Shown here piece by piece: positions 1 through 8,298 of a stretch of DNA of 64,000 nt. The position numbers and the translations under genes are program-made. The notes below the pieces were generated by a model that was not told where the DNA came from, did no database searches, and saw nothing but the letters and a program-made list of their open reading frames with translations. Every line of letters starts with the position of its first letter. The stretch's first letter is position 1. The DNA is from Hymenobacter jeollabukensis (GTDB lineage: Bacteria > Bacteroidota > Bacteroidia > Cytophagales > Hymenobacteraceae), in the NCBI RefSeq assembly GCF_005771675.1, contig NZ_VAJM01000003.1, positions 186,001-250,000 on the forward strand, written 5' to 3'.

Positions 1-590
1 ACAGCTTCTCGCCGTTCGGGGTATCGTCGAGCGGCAACGGCGTGCTGCCGGTGGAGCTGCTGAGCTTCGATGCCAAGCGCACGGGCAGCGCGGTGACCTG
101 CACCTGGGCCACCGCTACCGAGCAGAACAACGCCCGCTTCGTGGTGGAGCGTAGCCTCGATGGCAAGACGTTTGAGACGGTGGGCACGGTGGCCGGGGCT
201 GGCACCAGCACCCAGCGCCGCGACTACCGCTTCGTGGATGCCCGCCCGGCCCGCGAGCTGACCTACTACCGCCTGCGCCAAATCGATAACGACGGCACCG
301 AAACGCTGTCGAGCGTGGTGGCCGTGGCCCCAGCGGCCGGCGACCAGGCCGCGTTGACCATCACGCCCAACCCCGGCACCGGCCTGTTTGAGCTCTGGAC
401 CGATGCCGCGGCCGGCACGTCGCTGCAGGTGACGGTGCAATCGGTGCTCGGCACGGAGGTGCTGCGCCGGCGCGTGGTGGTGGGCACCCAGCGCCCGCAG
501 CTCGACCTGCGCCGCCTGCCCGCGGGCGTGTACTCCGTGCGCGTGAGCACCGCCGCCGGCCAGCACACGGCCCGCGTGGTGAAGCAGTAG
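1..590 (+). CDS. C-terminal part of a secreted T9SS-sorted protein (5' end outside window)
   Basis: The reading frame is open from base 3 to the stop, so the gene starts before the window. The visible 195 or so residues hold an LPVELLSF motif, a beta-rich region with VERSLDGKTFETVG and YYRLRQID, and a C-terminal domain beginning ITPNPGTG and ending GVYSVRVS...RVVKQ. This is the usual type IX secretion (Por) sorting domain, which carries the protein across the outer membrane and is then removed. The catalytic or binding part lies upstream and cannot be judged, so only export is assigned. A strong hairpin follows the stop. Confidence 0.85.
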   Translation, partial: SFSPFGVSSSGNGVLPVELLSFDAKRTGSAVTCTWATATEQNNARFVVERSLDGKTFETVGTVAGAGTSTQRRDYRFVDARPARELTYYRLRQIDNDGTETLSSVVAVAPAAGDQAALTITPNPGTGLFELWTDAAAGTSLQVTVQSVLGTEVLRRRVVVGTQRPQLDLRRLPAGVYSVRVSTAAGQHTARVVKQ

Positions 591-616
591 CGCGGCCCGG
601 TAAGACGATAAATAAA

Positions 617-650
617 CGGCGCCCGGCTCAATGGTATGAGCCGGGCGCCG
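617..650. terminator. Hairpin terminator between convergent genes
   Basis: A perfect 14-bp stem (CGGCGCCCGGCTCA and its complement) closes a 6-nt loop. It lies between the stop of the + strand T9SS gene and the stop of the - strand gene at 677. It has no long U tract, so the terminator role rests on position and stem strength. Confidence 0.6.
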
Positions 651-676
651 TGCGTTGGGGCGGGGAGAGTCGGGGC

Positions 677-853
677 CTAGCTGCGGCGGAAAAAGCGGCT
701 GAACAGCCACAGCAGCAGTACTATCACGACGATAACGCCGATAATGCCCGTGTAAGCGCCGGCCTTGAAAATGTCGCCGATAACCTCACAGCCGGTCAGG
801 GGAAGCAGCAGCACCGCCAGCAGAAGCGGCAGCCAGGGGAGGGAACGTTTCAT
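677..853 (-). CDS. Small lipoprotein with one transmembrane helix
   Basis: This is a 58-residue product starting at the ATG at 853. Residues 1-21 form a lipoprotein signal with the lipobox LTGC (Cys21). After a short GDIFKAG stretch, residues 38-52 form a very hydrophobic helix, and the tail FSRFFRRS is basic. Similar short Bacteroidota proteins are often misnamed phosphatidate cytidylyltransferase in databases, but this one is far too short for that enzyme. The function is unknown; the protein probably sits in the envelope. The longer open frame upstream has no signal-like start and was not used. Confidence 0.7.
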   Translation of the reverse strand: MKRSLPWLPLLLAVLLLPLTGCEVIGDIFKAGAYTGIIGVIVVIVLLLWLFSRFFRRS

Positions 854-1000
854 GGGTGTAGAGGGAAGAAGGTGCAAAACCGGGCCGCCGCGTTTGGGTA
901 GCCAGCTAAAGGCGCATACTGCCGGGCCGGGCAAAAGGTTGACGCCCGGGCGTCCGGCGGGCGGTGAACTATCGATCCGACTTTCGTGTATCTTGGCCAG

Positions 1001-1273
1001 ATGAGTAACGAAGTAGCCAACCTGAGCCTCGCCGAAGCCACGCGCCACGAGCCCGTGCTGCACTACGCCTACTGCGTGGATGCCGGCAACCGCCCGGCCA
1101 ACCACGCCGGTGACTGGCCCGAAGAGGGCCGCGTGTACCCCGTGCGGCTGGTGCCGAGCCGGCTGGAAGGGATGTCCCTGATTCACGTACTGGGTTTCGA
1201 GGGCTCCGCCCCATACTACAACGCCTTCGGTCCGCACCGCTTCGAAGTGGTGGCCGAAGTGTGGTTAAATTAA
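1001..1273 (+). CDS. Conserved hypothetical protein, 90 aa
   Basis: The ATG at 1001 gives MSNEVANL, an acidic cytoplasmic protein without signal peptide or membrane segment. It contains an EEGRVYPVRLVPSR strand and ends FEVVAEVWLN. TATCTTGG lies about 10 nt before the ATG and resembles the Bacteroidota -7 box TAnnTTTG with one mismatch, implying a very short leader. A strong terminator follows within 50 nt, so the gene is probably monocistronic. I do not recognise the family; nothing in the sequence indicates a function. Confidence 0.65.
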   Translation: MSNEVANLSLAEATRHEPVLHYAYCVDAGNRPANHAGDWPEEGRVYPVRLVPSRLEGMSLIHVLGFEGSAPYYNAFGPHRFEVVAEVWLN

Positions 1274-1320
1274 ACAGCGCCCGGCTAAGCTCAGGCTTAG
1301 CGGCCGAACCCAACGCTTGT

Positions 1321-1357
1321 AAAAAAGCGGCTGCCCACCCGGCAGCCGCTTTTTTTG
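1321..1357 (+). terminator. Rho-independent terminator
   Basis: A stem of AAAAAAGCGGCTGCC paired with GGCAGCCGCTTTTTTT over a short loop, with a run of seven T. It ends the transcript of the 1001-1273 gene and could also act on the opposite strand. Confidence 0.85.
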
Positions 1358-1594
1358 TGTCTGCCGGCGGCCTGAGCCGGTTTGTGGGGGCTGCGCCCAG
1401 CGCGGGCCGGTGCGGCCTGCGCAACTGCGTTTGCGGAAAGAGTAGGCGCGCCGAAGCCGCACGGACTACCGGCCGGGATGAGGCCCGCCGGGCCGGATTG
1501 CCGACGGCGCGGCCCCCAAGAAATCCGGCGGCGCCCTTCGGCAGACCGGAATTTGATAGCACCTTTGACGTCCATTTCCCAAGAGCTGCCCGTG
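1358..1594. other. Intergenic leader before helicase gene, no gene seen
   Basis: GC-rich sequence with long spurious open frames on both strands but no supported gene. TTTGATAGCACCTTTG at about 1553-1568 contains a CCTTTG element that may be a degenerate -7 box for the helicase. Spacing to any -33 TTG is unclear. Confidence 0.4.
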
Positions 1595-3640
1595 ATGAAC
1601 GCAACGGAACAAGAAGAACGAGAATACCTCGAAGAGGTGAAGGAGAAGCTTGCGTTGGCTGTAAAGCGCGTTGATGACGCGGTAAGGCAGTTTTCGGACG
1701 AGCTACGGCAGAAAAAGCAGTACATCCACGAGCACCAGTCCGGCATGGACGACGCCGACATGGTGGCCGCCGAGCAGTCCATCAACCGCATGGCCTATAC
1801 GGGCGAAGGGGCCGTGGCCCGCAAGCGCCGCCTGCTCAAGCTGGCCCAGTCGCCCTACTTCGGCCGCGTCGATTTTGCCGCCGCGGGCCAGGCCGCCGCG
1901 CCGGTGTACATCGGCGTGCACTCGTTTCTGGACGAGCAGCACCGCCAGAACCTGATCTACGACTGGCGCGCCCCGGTCTCCTCCCTGTTCTACGACTTCG
2001 AGCTGGGCGACGCCGCCTACCAGACTCCCTCGGGTACCATCCACGGCCGCATCGAGCTGAAGCGGCAGTACAAAATCCGGGACGGCCGCCTGGAGTTCAT
2101 GCTCGACAGCGACGTGAACATCCACGACGACGTGCTGCAACGGGAGCTGGCCAAGTCGTCGGACGACAAGATGAAGAACATCGTCGCGACCATTCAGCGC
2201 GACCAGAACGCGGTCATCCGCAACGAGGACGCGTCGGTGATGGTCATCCAGGGCGTGGCCGGCTCGGGCAAAACGTCCATTGCCCTGCACCGCATTGCCT
2301 TCCTGCTCTACCGCTTCCGCGACACTATTGCGGCCAAGGATATCCTCATCATTTCGCCCAACAAGGTCTTCGCCGACTACATCTCGAACGTCTTGCCCGA
2401 GCTGGGCGAGGAGCACATTCCCGAGCTGGGCATGGAGGAGCTGGCGGCCGACCTGCTCGGCAGTCAGTACACGTTCCAGACCTTTTTCGAGCAGGTCTCG
2501 GCGCTGCTGGCCGACCACGACGCCGCGTTCATCGAGCGGATTCGGTTCAAGTCCTCGTTTGAGTTCCTCAGTCAGCTGAATCAGTACCTGCTGCACGTCG
2601 AAAATAACTACTTCAGCGTGGCCGACCTGCGGGTGGGCCGCACCGTGGTGCCCGGCGTATTTATCCAGCAGAAGTTCAAGGCCTACCACCGGGTACCGCT
2701 GCTCAAGCGCTTTGGACAGGTGGCCAACGACGTGCGGGCCTACGTGCGCGACAAGGCGGATCGGAAGCTCACGGGCGGGGAAAAAGCTGCCATCGGGGAG
2801 GGCATTCCGCGCATGTTCCGCTACGCCAACGTGCTGGAGTTCTACCGCGACTTTTACCGCTGGATCGGCCGGCCCGAGCTGCTCAAGCTCGACCCGCAGC
2901 GGCCCCTGGAATACGCCGATGTGTTTGCCCTGATCTACCTGCGCCTGCGCCTGGAGGGCCTTACCGGCTACGACCAGGTGAAGCACTTGCTGGTGGACGA
3001 AATGCAGGATTACACGCCGGTGCAGTACGCCGTCCTGTCGCGGCTGTTCCACTGCCGCAAGACCATCTTGGGCGACGTGAGCCAGACGGTGAACCCGTAC
3101 AGCGCTTCCTCCGCCGAAACCATCGAACGGGTGTTTCCGCAGGCCGACATCGTGAAGCTGTACCGCAGCTACCGCTCCACCGTCGAAATTACGTCCTTCG
3201 CGCAGCGCATCACGCCGAACCCGCACATCATTCCGCTGGAGCGGCACGGCCAGGAGCCCGTCATCCGGCGCTGCGCCAGCCAGACGGAGGAAATAGAGGT
3301 TGTCAAGCAATTGGTGGTGGCCTTCAAACACTCCGGAAATCAGTCGCTGGGCATCATCTGCAAAACCATGGAGCAGGCAGTGCTGGTGCATGAGGCGCTG
3401 CAGGCGCCGGGCGTGCACCTGCTCACGGACGAATCCACGGCGTTCAAAGAAGGCGCTGTCATCACTACGGCTCACTTGGCGAAGGGGCTGGAATTTGACG
3501 CGGTCGTTGTGCCGTTTGCCTCCGCCCGCACCTACAAAACGGAGGTCGATAGGAGTATGCTTTACGTTGCCTGCACCCGGGCTATGCACCAGCTCACGCT
3601 GACGTATGCCGGCGACATCACTCCGTTCCTGGCCGTCTAG
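1595..3640 (+). CDS. HelD-like UvrD/Rep superfamily 1 helicase
   Basis: A 681-residue protein from the ATG at 1595; the longer frame upstream is arginine/proline-rich shadow sequence. Residues 1-110 are charged and helical, with two long coiled-coil-like arms as in HelD. The Walker A motif GVAGSGKTSIALHR is near residue 220, the Walker B variant LLVDEMQDYTPVQ near 467, LGDVSQTVNPY and SYRSTVEI follow, and motifs V-VI (HLAKGLEFDAVV, MLYVACTRAMHQL) lie near 640-660. HelD proteins bind RNA polymerase and recycle stalled complexes using ATP; some relatives are plain DNA helicases. HelD is best known from Firmicutes and Actinobacteria, so transfer is possible. The choice between HelD and another UvrD-like helicase rests on the N-terminal region. 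Confidence 0.82.
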   Translation: MNATEQEEREYLEEVKEKLALAVKRVDDAVRQFSDELRQKKQYIHEHQSGMDDADMVAAEQSINRMAYTGEGAVARKRRLLKLAQSPYFGRVDFAAAGQAAAPVYIGVHSFLDEQHRQNLIYDWRAPVSSLFYDFELGDAAYQTPSGTIHGRIELKRQYKIRDGRLEFMLDSDVNIHDDVLQRELAKSSDDKMKNIVATIQRDQNAVIRNEDASVMVIQGVAGSGKTSIALHRIAFLLYRFRDTIAAKDILIISPNKVFADYISNVLPELGEEHIPELGMEELAADLLGSQYTFQTFFEQVSALLADHDAAFIERIRFKSSFEFLSQLNQYLLHVENNYFSVADLRVGRTVVPGVFIQQKFKAYHRVPLLKRFGQVANDVRAYVRDKADRKLTGGEKAAIGEGIPRMFRYANVLEFYRDFYRWIGRPELLKLDPQRPLEYADVFALIYLRLRLEGLTGYDQVKHLLVDEMQDYTPVQYAVLSRLFHCRKTILGDVSQTVNPYSASSAETIERVFPQADIVKLYRSYRSTVEITSFAQRITPNPHIIPLERHGQEPVIRRCASQTEEIEVVKQLVVAFKHSGNQSLGIICKTMEQAVLVHEALQAPGVHLLTDESTAFKEGAVITTAHLAKGLEFDAVVVPFASARTYKTEVDRSMLYVACTRAMHQLTLTYAGDITPFLAV

Positions 3641-3669
3641 TGATTGGTTGAGGCAGCGGCTGAGGTGGC

Positions 3670-4412
3670 CTAGCGGGAACGGACAAGGCGACGTATTAAC
3701 TCCTCCTGCCGATGCCAGCCCAAAAACCACTTGACGGGCAGCCCGACCCGAGCAAGAACGCCTGCATTCAAAGCCGAGCGCGTGCACCAGGTTGCCGCCG
3801 GGGCGCGGCAATCCGAGGCGGCCCGCCCGGTGCGGGCCAGGGCGCGCAGCAGGGCGTGGTTGCCCTTGGCGTTGAGGCGTACCTGGTCGAAGGCCAGGCG
3901 CAGGTAGGCGGCAAAGTCGGGGGCGGGCAGCCATACCCGCGGCTGCCCGGCTTCGTCGGCGCGCAGGCGGGCGGGAAACGAGCGGCCCGCCAGGCGCCGC
4001 AGCAGCTGCCCGAGCTGATCGACGGCCATGATGGCGGTGGTGGTGTCGTTGATGCCGGGCGAGAGGGCCTTCAGGGCAATGTCGACCAGCTGCTGCAGCC
4101 CGAAGGCGACGTCCTGCTCGAATGCTGCGGTGCGGGGCCAGGCCCACGCCGGGGCGCAGCCGGGCCAGTGCAGCTTCGTCGGGCGGGGCGGCCCCGGCCG
4201 GATCCGGCCAGACATGGCCCAGCACGTCCTGCTCGCCCACGAAGGCGCCCACGGGCTGCGTGAGCCGCACGAAGGCGCCGTGGTTTTGCGCCCAGCGCAG
4301 CAGCAGCTCGGCATCCAGGTGCTGCACGTAGCCGATGGCGGCGGCCTCCAGGGGCACGGCCGAGCCGGGGCGCTCGGCGGGCAGGGCCTGGGGCGCGGCG
4401 GGCTCACCCAGC
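3670..4412 (-). pseudogene. Broken DUF2254 membrane protein, C-terminal half only
   Basis: Reading right to left, one frame encodes AAAIGYVQHLDAELLLRWAQ and VGAFVGEQDVLGHVW. Near 4130 homology moves to another frame with FEQDVAFGLQQLVDIALKAL and SPGINDTTTAIMAVDQLG. These are hallmark stretches of DUF2254 (COG4325), normally about 430 residues with four N-terminal membrane helices. The N-terminal membrane half is absent, at least one frameshift is needed, and the end after RALART looks shifted again. The gene is therefore decayed, or the sequence carries an indel. It is convergent with the helicase. Confidence 0.75.
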
Positions 4413-4472
4413 TAGCAAATCAGCTTTGCCTGACTGCGGCGTCAGCCCCTGCTGGCGTTTGTGCTGACTCGG

Positions 4473-4623
4473 CATGATGGCCCAGGCCGTGGCCTCGCTC
4501 GTCGACCCGCACTCGTTCTACGAGCACCTCAAGGCCGGCTTCCTGCGCGAAACCCTCGCCCAGCCGGACACCCGGTCGCCGGGGCGGCCGACCAGCCCGC
4601 CGGCGGAAGCGGCGGCAGGCTGA
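4473..4623 (+). pseudogene. Short unrecognised gene fragment
   Basis: An open stretch starting MMAQAVASLVDPHSFYEHLK, then AGFLRETLAQPD and a proline-rich tail to a stop at 4621-4623. It reads like the C-terminus of a larger protein rather than a complete gene. It sits directly next to the broken DUF2254 gene, and no family is recognised. It may instead be a chance frame in GC-rich DNA. Confidence 0.3.
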
Positions 4624-4628
4624 GCCGC

Positions 4629-5414
4629 CTACTCGGTGGCGGCTCCCAGTGGCAGGTCGGCCACGCCCACAATATGCTGCGTCGCCGCCGCCTGCACGAG
4701 CACGACGGCCCGCAGGTGGCCGCGCTGCCAGCCGGCATCCAGCCGCAGCGGCACGGTGGCGGCAAACTGCCCGTCGGCGCCCACGGGGCCGAGCGGGCGC
4801 AGTGCGCGCACCACGGCGGCGTGGCGCAGCTGCCGGCCATCATTTTCGCCCCGGCCTACCTGACTGGCCAGGCCGGTTTCGGTGAGGGCCAGCAGCACGG
4901 TGGCCGCCCCCGTACCGGCGGGCAAGTCGCGTACGCGCACGGTGAGCTGGCCGGGGCCCGCGGCGGCCAGGGCTACGGTGGCCCGGGGCTGCCGGGCGGC
5001 CTGCGCCACGGCCTCCAGCAGCCGGCTCCGCTGACTGCCCACCAGCTCGGCGCGGCCGTTCACTACCGCCTGCGGGGTGTAGCTGTTGATGTTGAAGGCG
5101 CGAGCGTAGCCGCGTTGCCGCTCGGTGAACTGGGGCGCCGAAAACGGGTCGTGCCAGCCCAGGCGGTTCCAGTAGTCCACGTGCTGGCCCAGGGCTATAA
5201 TCTCCGCGCCCGCTACCGGCTGCGTGGTTTCCAGCTCCCGCAGCGCGGCGTCGGCGGCCGGGCAGGAGGAACAGCCTTCGGAGGTAAACAGCTCCACGAC
5301 CACCGGCACGCGCCCGGCCGGTGCCCCTGGCCGGGGCGGTACGGGGCGCGCGGCGAACAGCAGGGCCCCGACGAGCGGCAGCGAGGCCAGGAAAGCAAGC
5401 GGGAAGCGGGACAT
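4629..5414 (-). CDS. Secreted DUF1223 family protein with thioredoxin-like fold
   Basis: A 261-residue product from the ATG at 5414 (MSRFPLAFLASLPLVGALLF), which gives a good signal sequence; a start nine codons earlier is less likely. The conserved DUF1223 (COG5429) block VVVELFTSEGCSSCPAADA lies near residues 40-60, followed by ALGQHVDYWNRLGWHDPF and a YTPQAVVNG segment. The CSSC motif resembles a thioredoxin active site, but DUF1223 activity is not established. The likely location is the periplasm. Its stop is 5 bp from the convergent fragment at 4623. Confidence 0.88.
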   Translation of the reverse strand: MSRFPLAFLASLPLVGALLFAARPVPPRPGAPAGRVPVVVELFTSEGCSSCPAADAALRELETTQPVAGAEIIALGQHVDYWNRLGWHDPFSAPQFTERQRGYARAFNINSYTPQAVVNGRAELVGSQRSRLLEAVAQAARQPRATVALAAAGPGQLTVRVRDLPAGTGAATVLLALTETGLASQVGRGENDGRQLRHAAVVRALRPLGPVGADGQFAATVPLRLDAGWQRGHLRAVVLVQAAATQHIVGVADLPLGAATE

Positions 5415-5695
5415 GGCGCGGGGAAAATCGGTGAGCAACACGGCGGCGGGCAGGTAGACGCCGGCGGCCCGGCGACCTTACAACGGCAGCGGCCGGGGTG
5501 GTGGACGCACCCTGAACGGCCGCGGAGGAAGTTGGCGCTGGTCTGACCTCAAAGCCCCGCCCGGCGGGCCGGTGAGCGGCAAAAAATAAATGCGGCGACC
5601 TGTAAGGTTGGGCGCGGGCGGGCGTCTGGCGGGTGGGCGGCCGTTGCGTAGCTTCCGCCCACGGCCGGTCCCCCACGCTGCCTCACTGCCCCGCC

Positions 5696-6412
5696 ATGAA
5701 ACGACTCGTTGAAAAGCACCCGCTGGCCATCCGCTGGTTTCACTGGATCAATTTTCCGGTGCTGGCTTTGATGATCTGGAGCGGCCTCTGGATTTACTGG
5801 GCCAACGACGTGTACCGCCTCGGCTGGGGGCGCACCACGCTGCTGAAGTTCTTCCCGCAGTCGTTCTACGCGGCCTTCGACGTGGACCACAAGCTGGCCC
5901 AGGGCATGTCGTGGCATTTCGTGCTGATGTGGGTCTTCGCCCTCAACGGGCTGCTGTACGTGCTCTACACGGCCGTTTCGGGCGAGTGGCGCTACCTGCT
6001 GCCGGGCCGCCACAGCCTGGCCGGCGCCTGGCAGACGGTGCTGCACGATCTGGGCATCCGCAAGGAGCCGCTGCCGCCGCAGAAGTTCAACGGCGCCCAG
6101 CAGCTGGCCTACACCGCCGTGGTGCTGATGGGCGCCGGCTCCCTGCTTACCGGCCTGGCCATTTACAAGCCCACGCAGCTGGCCTGGCTGACCACCCTGC
6201 TCGGCGGCTACGAGTGGGCCCGCGCCGAGCATTTCACGCTCACCATCAGCTACGTGCTGTTTTTCCTCGTCCACATTGCCCAGGTGGTGCGCGCCGGCTG
6301 GAACAACTTCCGGGCCATGGTGGCCGGCTTCGAGCTGCAGGACGAGGCCGCCCCGCTGCCGCCTGGCGAGCAGCTGCCCCCGCCCGCTGTGTCCGCATCG
6401 TCGCCCAGCTAA
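5696..6412 (+). CDS. Cytochrome b561-type membrane subunit
   Basis: A 238-residue integral membrane protein beginning MKRLVEKHPLAIRWFHWINF. It has four main hydrophobic helices, with histidines placed as haem ligands in or next to helices: His8/His16 region, DHKLAQGMSWHF, and FFLVHIAQVV. It resembles the di-haem cytochrome b / thiosulfate-reductase-type cytochrome b group. The next gene, 13 nt downstream, is a Tat-exported molybdopterin oxidoreductase. The pair therefore looks like a quinol-linked membrane anchor and its periplasmic catalytic partner, as in MsrPQ, though this cytochrome is not the MsrQ type. Confidence 0.85.
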   Translation: MKRLVEKHPLAIRWFHWINFPVLALMIWSGLWIYWANDVYRLGWGRTTLLKFFPQSFYAAFDVDHKLAQGMSWHFVLMWVFALNGLLYVLYTAVSGEWRYLLPGRHSLAGAWQTVLHDLGIRKEPLPPQKFNGAQQLAYTAVVLMGAGSLLTGLAIYKPTQLAWLTTLLGGYEWARAEHFTLTISYVLFFLVHIAQVVRAGWNNFRAMVAGFELQDEAAPLPPGEQLPPPAVSASSPS

Positions 6413-6425
6413 CCGCCCGTTCCCG

Positions 6426-7265
6426 ATGACCGAAGAACCCCAAGAACCTCGTTCTGGCCCGGCCGCCGCGCCTGCTTCTGCCGATGCCGCTACCGAGCGT
6501 ACCGCCGCTACGCGCACCCGCCGCTCGTTTATCACCCTGGGCCTGGCCGGGCTGGCAGGCCTGGCCGGCTGGCGCTACCTGCTCCACACGCCCGACGCCG
6601 ACGGCCTTCCCGGCGGGCTGCGTCGGGTGCTCGATTTCAACGCCCGCCTCAGCAATGAATACTACCGCAGCGCCCGCCTGGCCCCGGAGTTTGCCAAGGC
6701 CCGCGCCCGCCCGCCCCGCGTCAACGGCCACGTGGGCCTCAGCGAGGATTTCGACCCGGCCACCTGGCAGCTGCAGGTGCTGGGCTACGCCCCGGCCGGT
6801 ACGGCGCCGCGCCGCCAGCAGTTCACGCTGGCGCAGCTGCAGGCGCTGCCCCGCACCGAGTTTACCACCGAGCTGAAGTGCATCGAGGGCTGGAGCACCG
6901 TGGTGACCTGGGCCGGGGTGCGGCTGGCCGATCTGCTGGCCCGCTACCCGCTGGCCACCGCCTCGGGCCGCCCCATTGCCGACCAGCTGCCCCCCGACGC
7001 GGCCCCGTACGTGAGCCTCGTCACGCCCGACGAGCAGTACTACGTGGGCCTAGAGCTGGAAAGCGCCCTGCACCCGCAGACGCTGCTGTGCTACGAGATG
7101 AACGGGCAGCCGCTCACGCTGGCGCACGGTGCCCCGCTGCGCCTCGTCACCCCGCTCAAGTACGGCATCAAGTACCTCAAGCGCCTCGGCACCCTGTCCT
7201 TCGTGGCCCAGCGCCCCGCCGACTACTGGGCCGAGCGCGGCTACGACTGGCACGCCGGGCACTAG
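6426..7265 (+). CDS. Tat-exported molybdopterin-dependent oxidoreductase (sulfite oxidase fold)
   Basis: A 279-residue protein with a disordered N-terminus, then a twin-arginine signal (TRTRRSFITLGLAGLAGLAG) at about residues 34-53. The core fits the Oxidored_molyb fold: SEDFDPATWQLQVLGY, then ELKCIEGWSTVVTWAGV. Cys152 is the expected molybdenum ligand, and APLRLVTPLKYGIKYLKRL follows near the C-terminus. It is most like MsrP/YedY-type reductases of oxidised periplasmic substrates. The substrate is unknown. It is translationally close to the cytochrome b gene before it, which should supply electrons. Confidence 0.87.
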   Translation: MTEEPQEPRSGPAAAPASADAATERTAATRTRRSFITLGLAGLAGLAGWRYLLHTPDADGLPGGLRRVLDFNARLSNEYYRSARLAPEFAKARARPPRVNGHVGLSEDFDPATWQLQVLGYAPAGTAPRRQQFTLAQLQALPRTEFTTELKCIEGWSTVVTWAGVRLADLLARYPLATASGRPIADQLPPDAAPYVSLVTPDEQYYVGLELESALHPQTLLCYEMNGQPLTLAHGAPLRLVTPLKYGIKYLKRLGTLSFVAQRPADYWAERGYDWHAGH

Positions 7266-7332
7266 TCCCGGCCAGGCTGGTACACACGCTTCGCCACTAC
7301 TCTCTTCGCCGTTCCCTAAGCTCAATACCCGC

Positions 7333-8012
7333 ATGAAAACGCGCTACCTGCTGCTGCTTGCCCCGTTACTTTTCCTGGCCGCCTGTCAGTCCGATACCCC
7401 GGCCGAGGAGCCCGCGCCGCTGCCCGGCGCGGCGCTGTACCGCGTCACCTTCGAGGCGACGTGGAGCGCCAGCACCCACGCCAACTTTCCATACGGCGCG
7501 CACTTTTCGCCGCCGATGGGCCTCTCGCACCGCGCCGACGGGCTGATTTACCGGCCGGGGCAGCTGGCCAGCAAGGGCATCAAGGACATGGCCGAGCTGG
7601 GCCACAACGGCTTCCTGCGCACCGAAATCAACGCCCTGCGCGGCAGCGGCGCGGCCCTGCGCCTGCTCGACGGCGCGGGCGGCTTCAACTCGCCCGGCAC
7701 CTTCACCGATACCATCCGCCTCGACGCGGACCACCCGTTGCTGGCGGTAGTGACGATGATTGCGCCCAGCCCCGACTGGTTTGCTGCCCTCGAAGCCGAA
7801 AACCTGTTGGTGGATGGCCAGTGGGTGGCCCGCCGCTCGGTGCCCGCCCGCGCCTACGACGCTGGCACCGACAGCGGCCCCAGCTTCACCGCGCCCAACC
7901 AGCCCACCACGCCCGCCGAACCCATCCGCCCGCTGCTGCTGCCGCCCGCCACCGGCATGGCCCCCGCGACGGCCCCGCCGTGGGCATCTGGCACCTGGAG
8001 CGCCTCAACTAA
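7333..8012 (+). pseudogene. Spondin-like lipoprotein, frameshifted near its 3' end
   Basis: The ATG at 7333 gives MKTRYLLLLAPLLFLAAC, a lipoprotein signal with Cys18. The body matches the spondin N-domain style found in Bacteroidota: ALYRVTFEATWSASTHANF, FSPPMGLSH, and TMIAPSPDWF. After LLLPPATGMAP the expected ending VGIWHLERLN is in the next frame, stopping at 8010-8012. The switch is at the C5 run 7961-7965; six C would restore one 226-codon frame. As written, the frame runs on into the convergent anti-sigma gene. Either a homopolymer error or a real frameshift. It is probably co-transcribed with the oxidoreductase pair. Confidence 0.75.
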
Positions 8013-8024
8013 AGGCCGGCCCGG

Positions 8025-8294
8025 CTACCGGCCGAGCCGCTGGTCGAGGGCCTGCTGGATGCGCTGGCGGGCGGCCGGCGGCAATACCACGTCGGCGGGC
8101 ACGCGGTGCTCAGCGGCGGCGCGGGCCTGCCGGGCCAGAAATAGGCTCTGGAAGGCGTAGCGGCGGCAGTACGGGCACAGGCGCAGGTGGGCCCGCAGCT
8201 GCACCTGCGTCTTGAAGGGCAGCGTTTCATCGGCCCGCCGCTCGATGAGCAGCGTGGCCTGCCGGCAGTTGAACAGGGGCGAGGGAATGGACAT
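8025..8294 (-). CDS. Zinc-binding anti-sigma factor
   Basis: An 89-residue protein with Cys10 and a HLRLCPYCRR motif (His36, Cys40, Cys43), the H-x3-C-x2-C arrangement of zinc-binding anti-sigma domains. There is no membrane segment, so it is a short soluble version. It starts 4 bp after the stop of the ECF sigma gene, so it is co-transcribed with its presumed target. The zinc site could make it redox-sensitive, an inference from the family and from the nearby redox genes. Confidence 0.8.
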   Translation of the reverse strand: MSIPSPLFNCRQATLLIERRADETLPFKTQVQLRAHLRLCPYCRRYAFQSLFLARQARAAAEHRVPADVVLPPAARQRIQQALDQRLGR

Positions 8295-8298
8295 GACG

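Noticed and set aside
677-853. Phosphatidate cytidylyltransferase
   Set aside because: That label circulates for similar short proteins, but 58 residues with one helix cannot form the enzyme.
1703-4357. 884-residue open frame on the - strand
   Set aside because: It is the antisense shadow of the helicase gene, with only its start overlapping the broken DUF2254 gene; composition is low-complexity Arg/Gly/His without domains.
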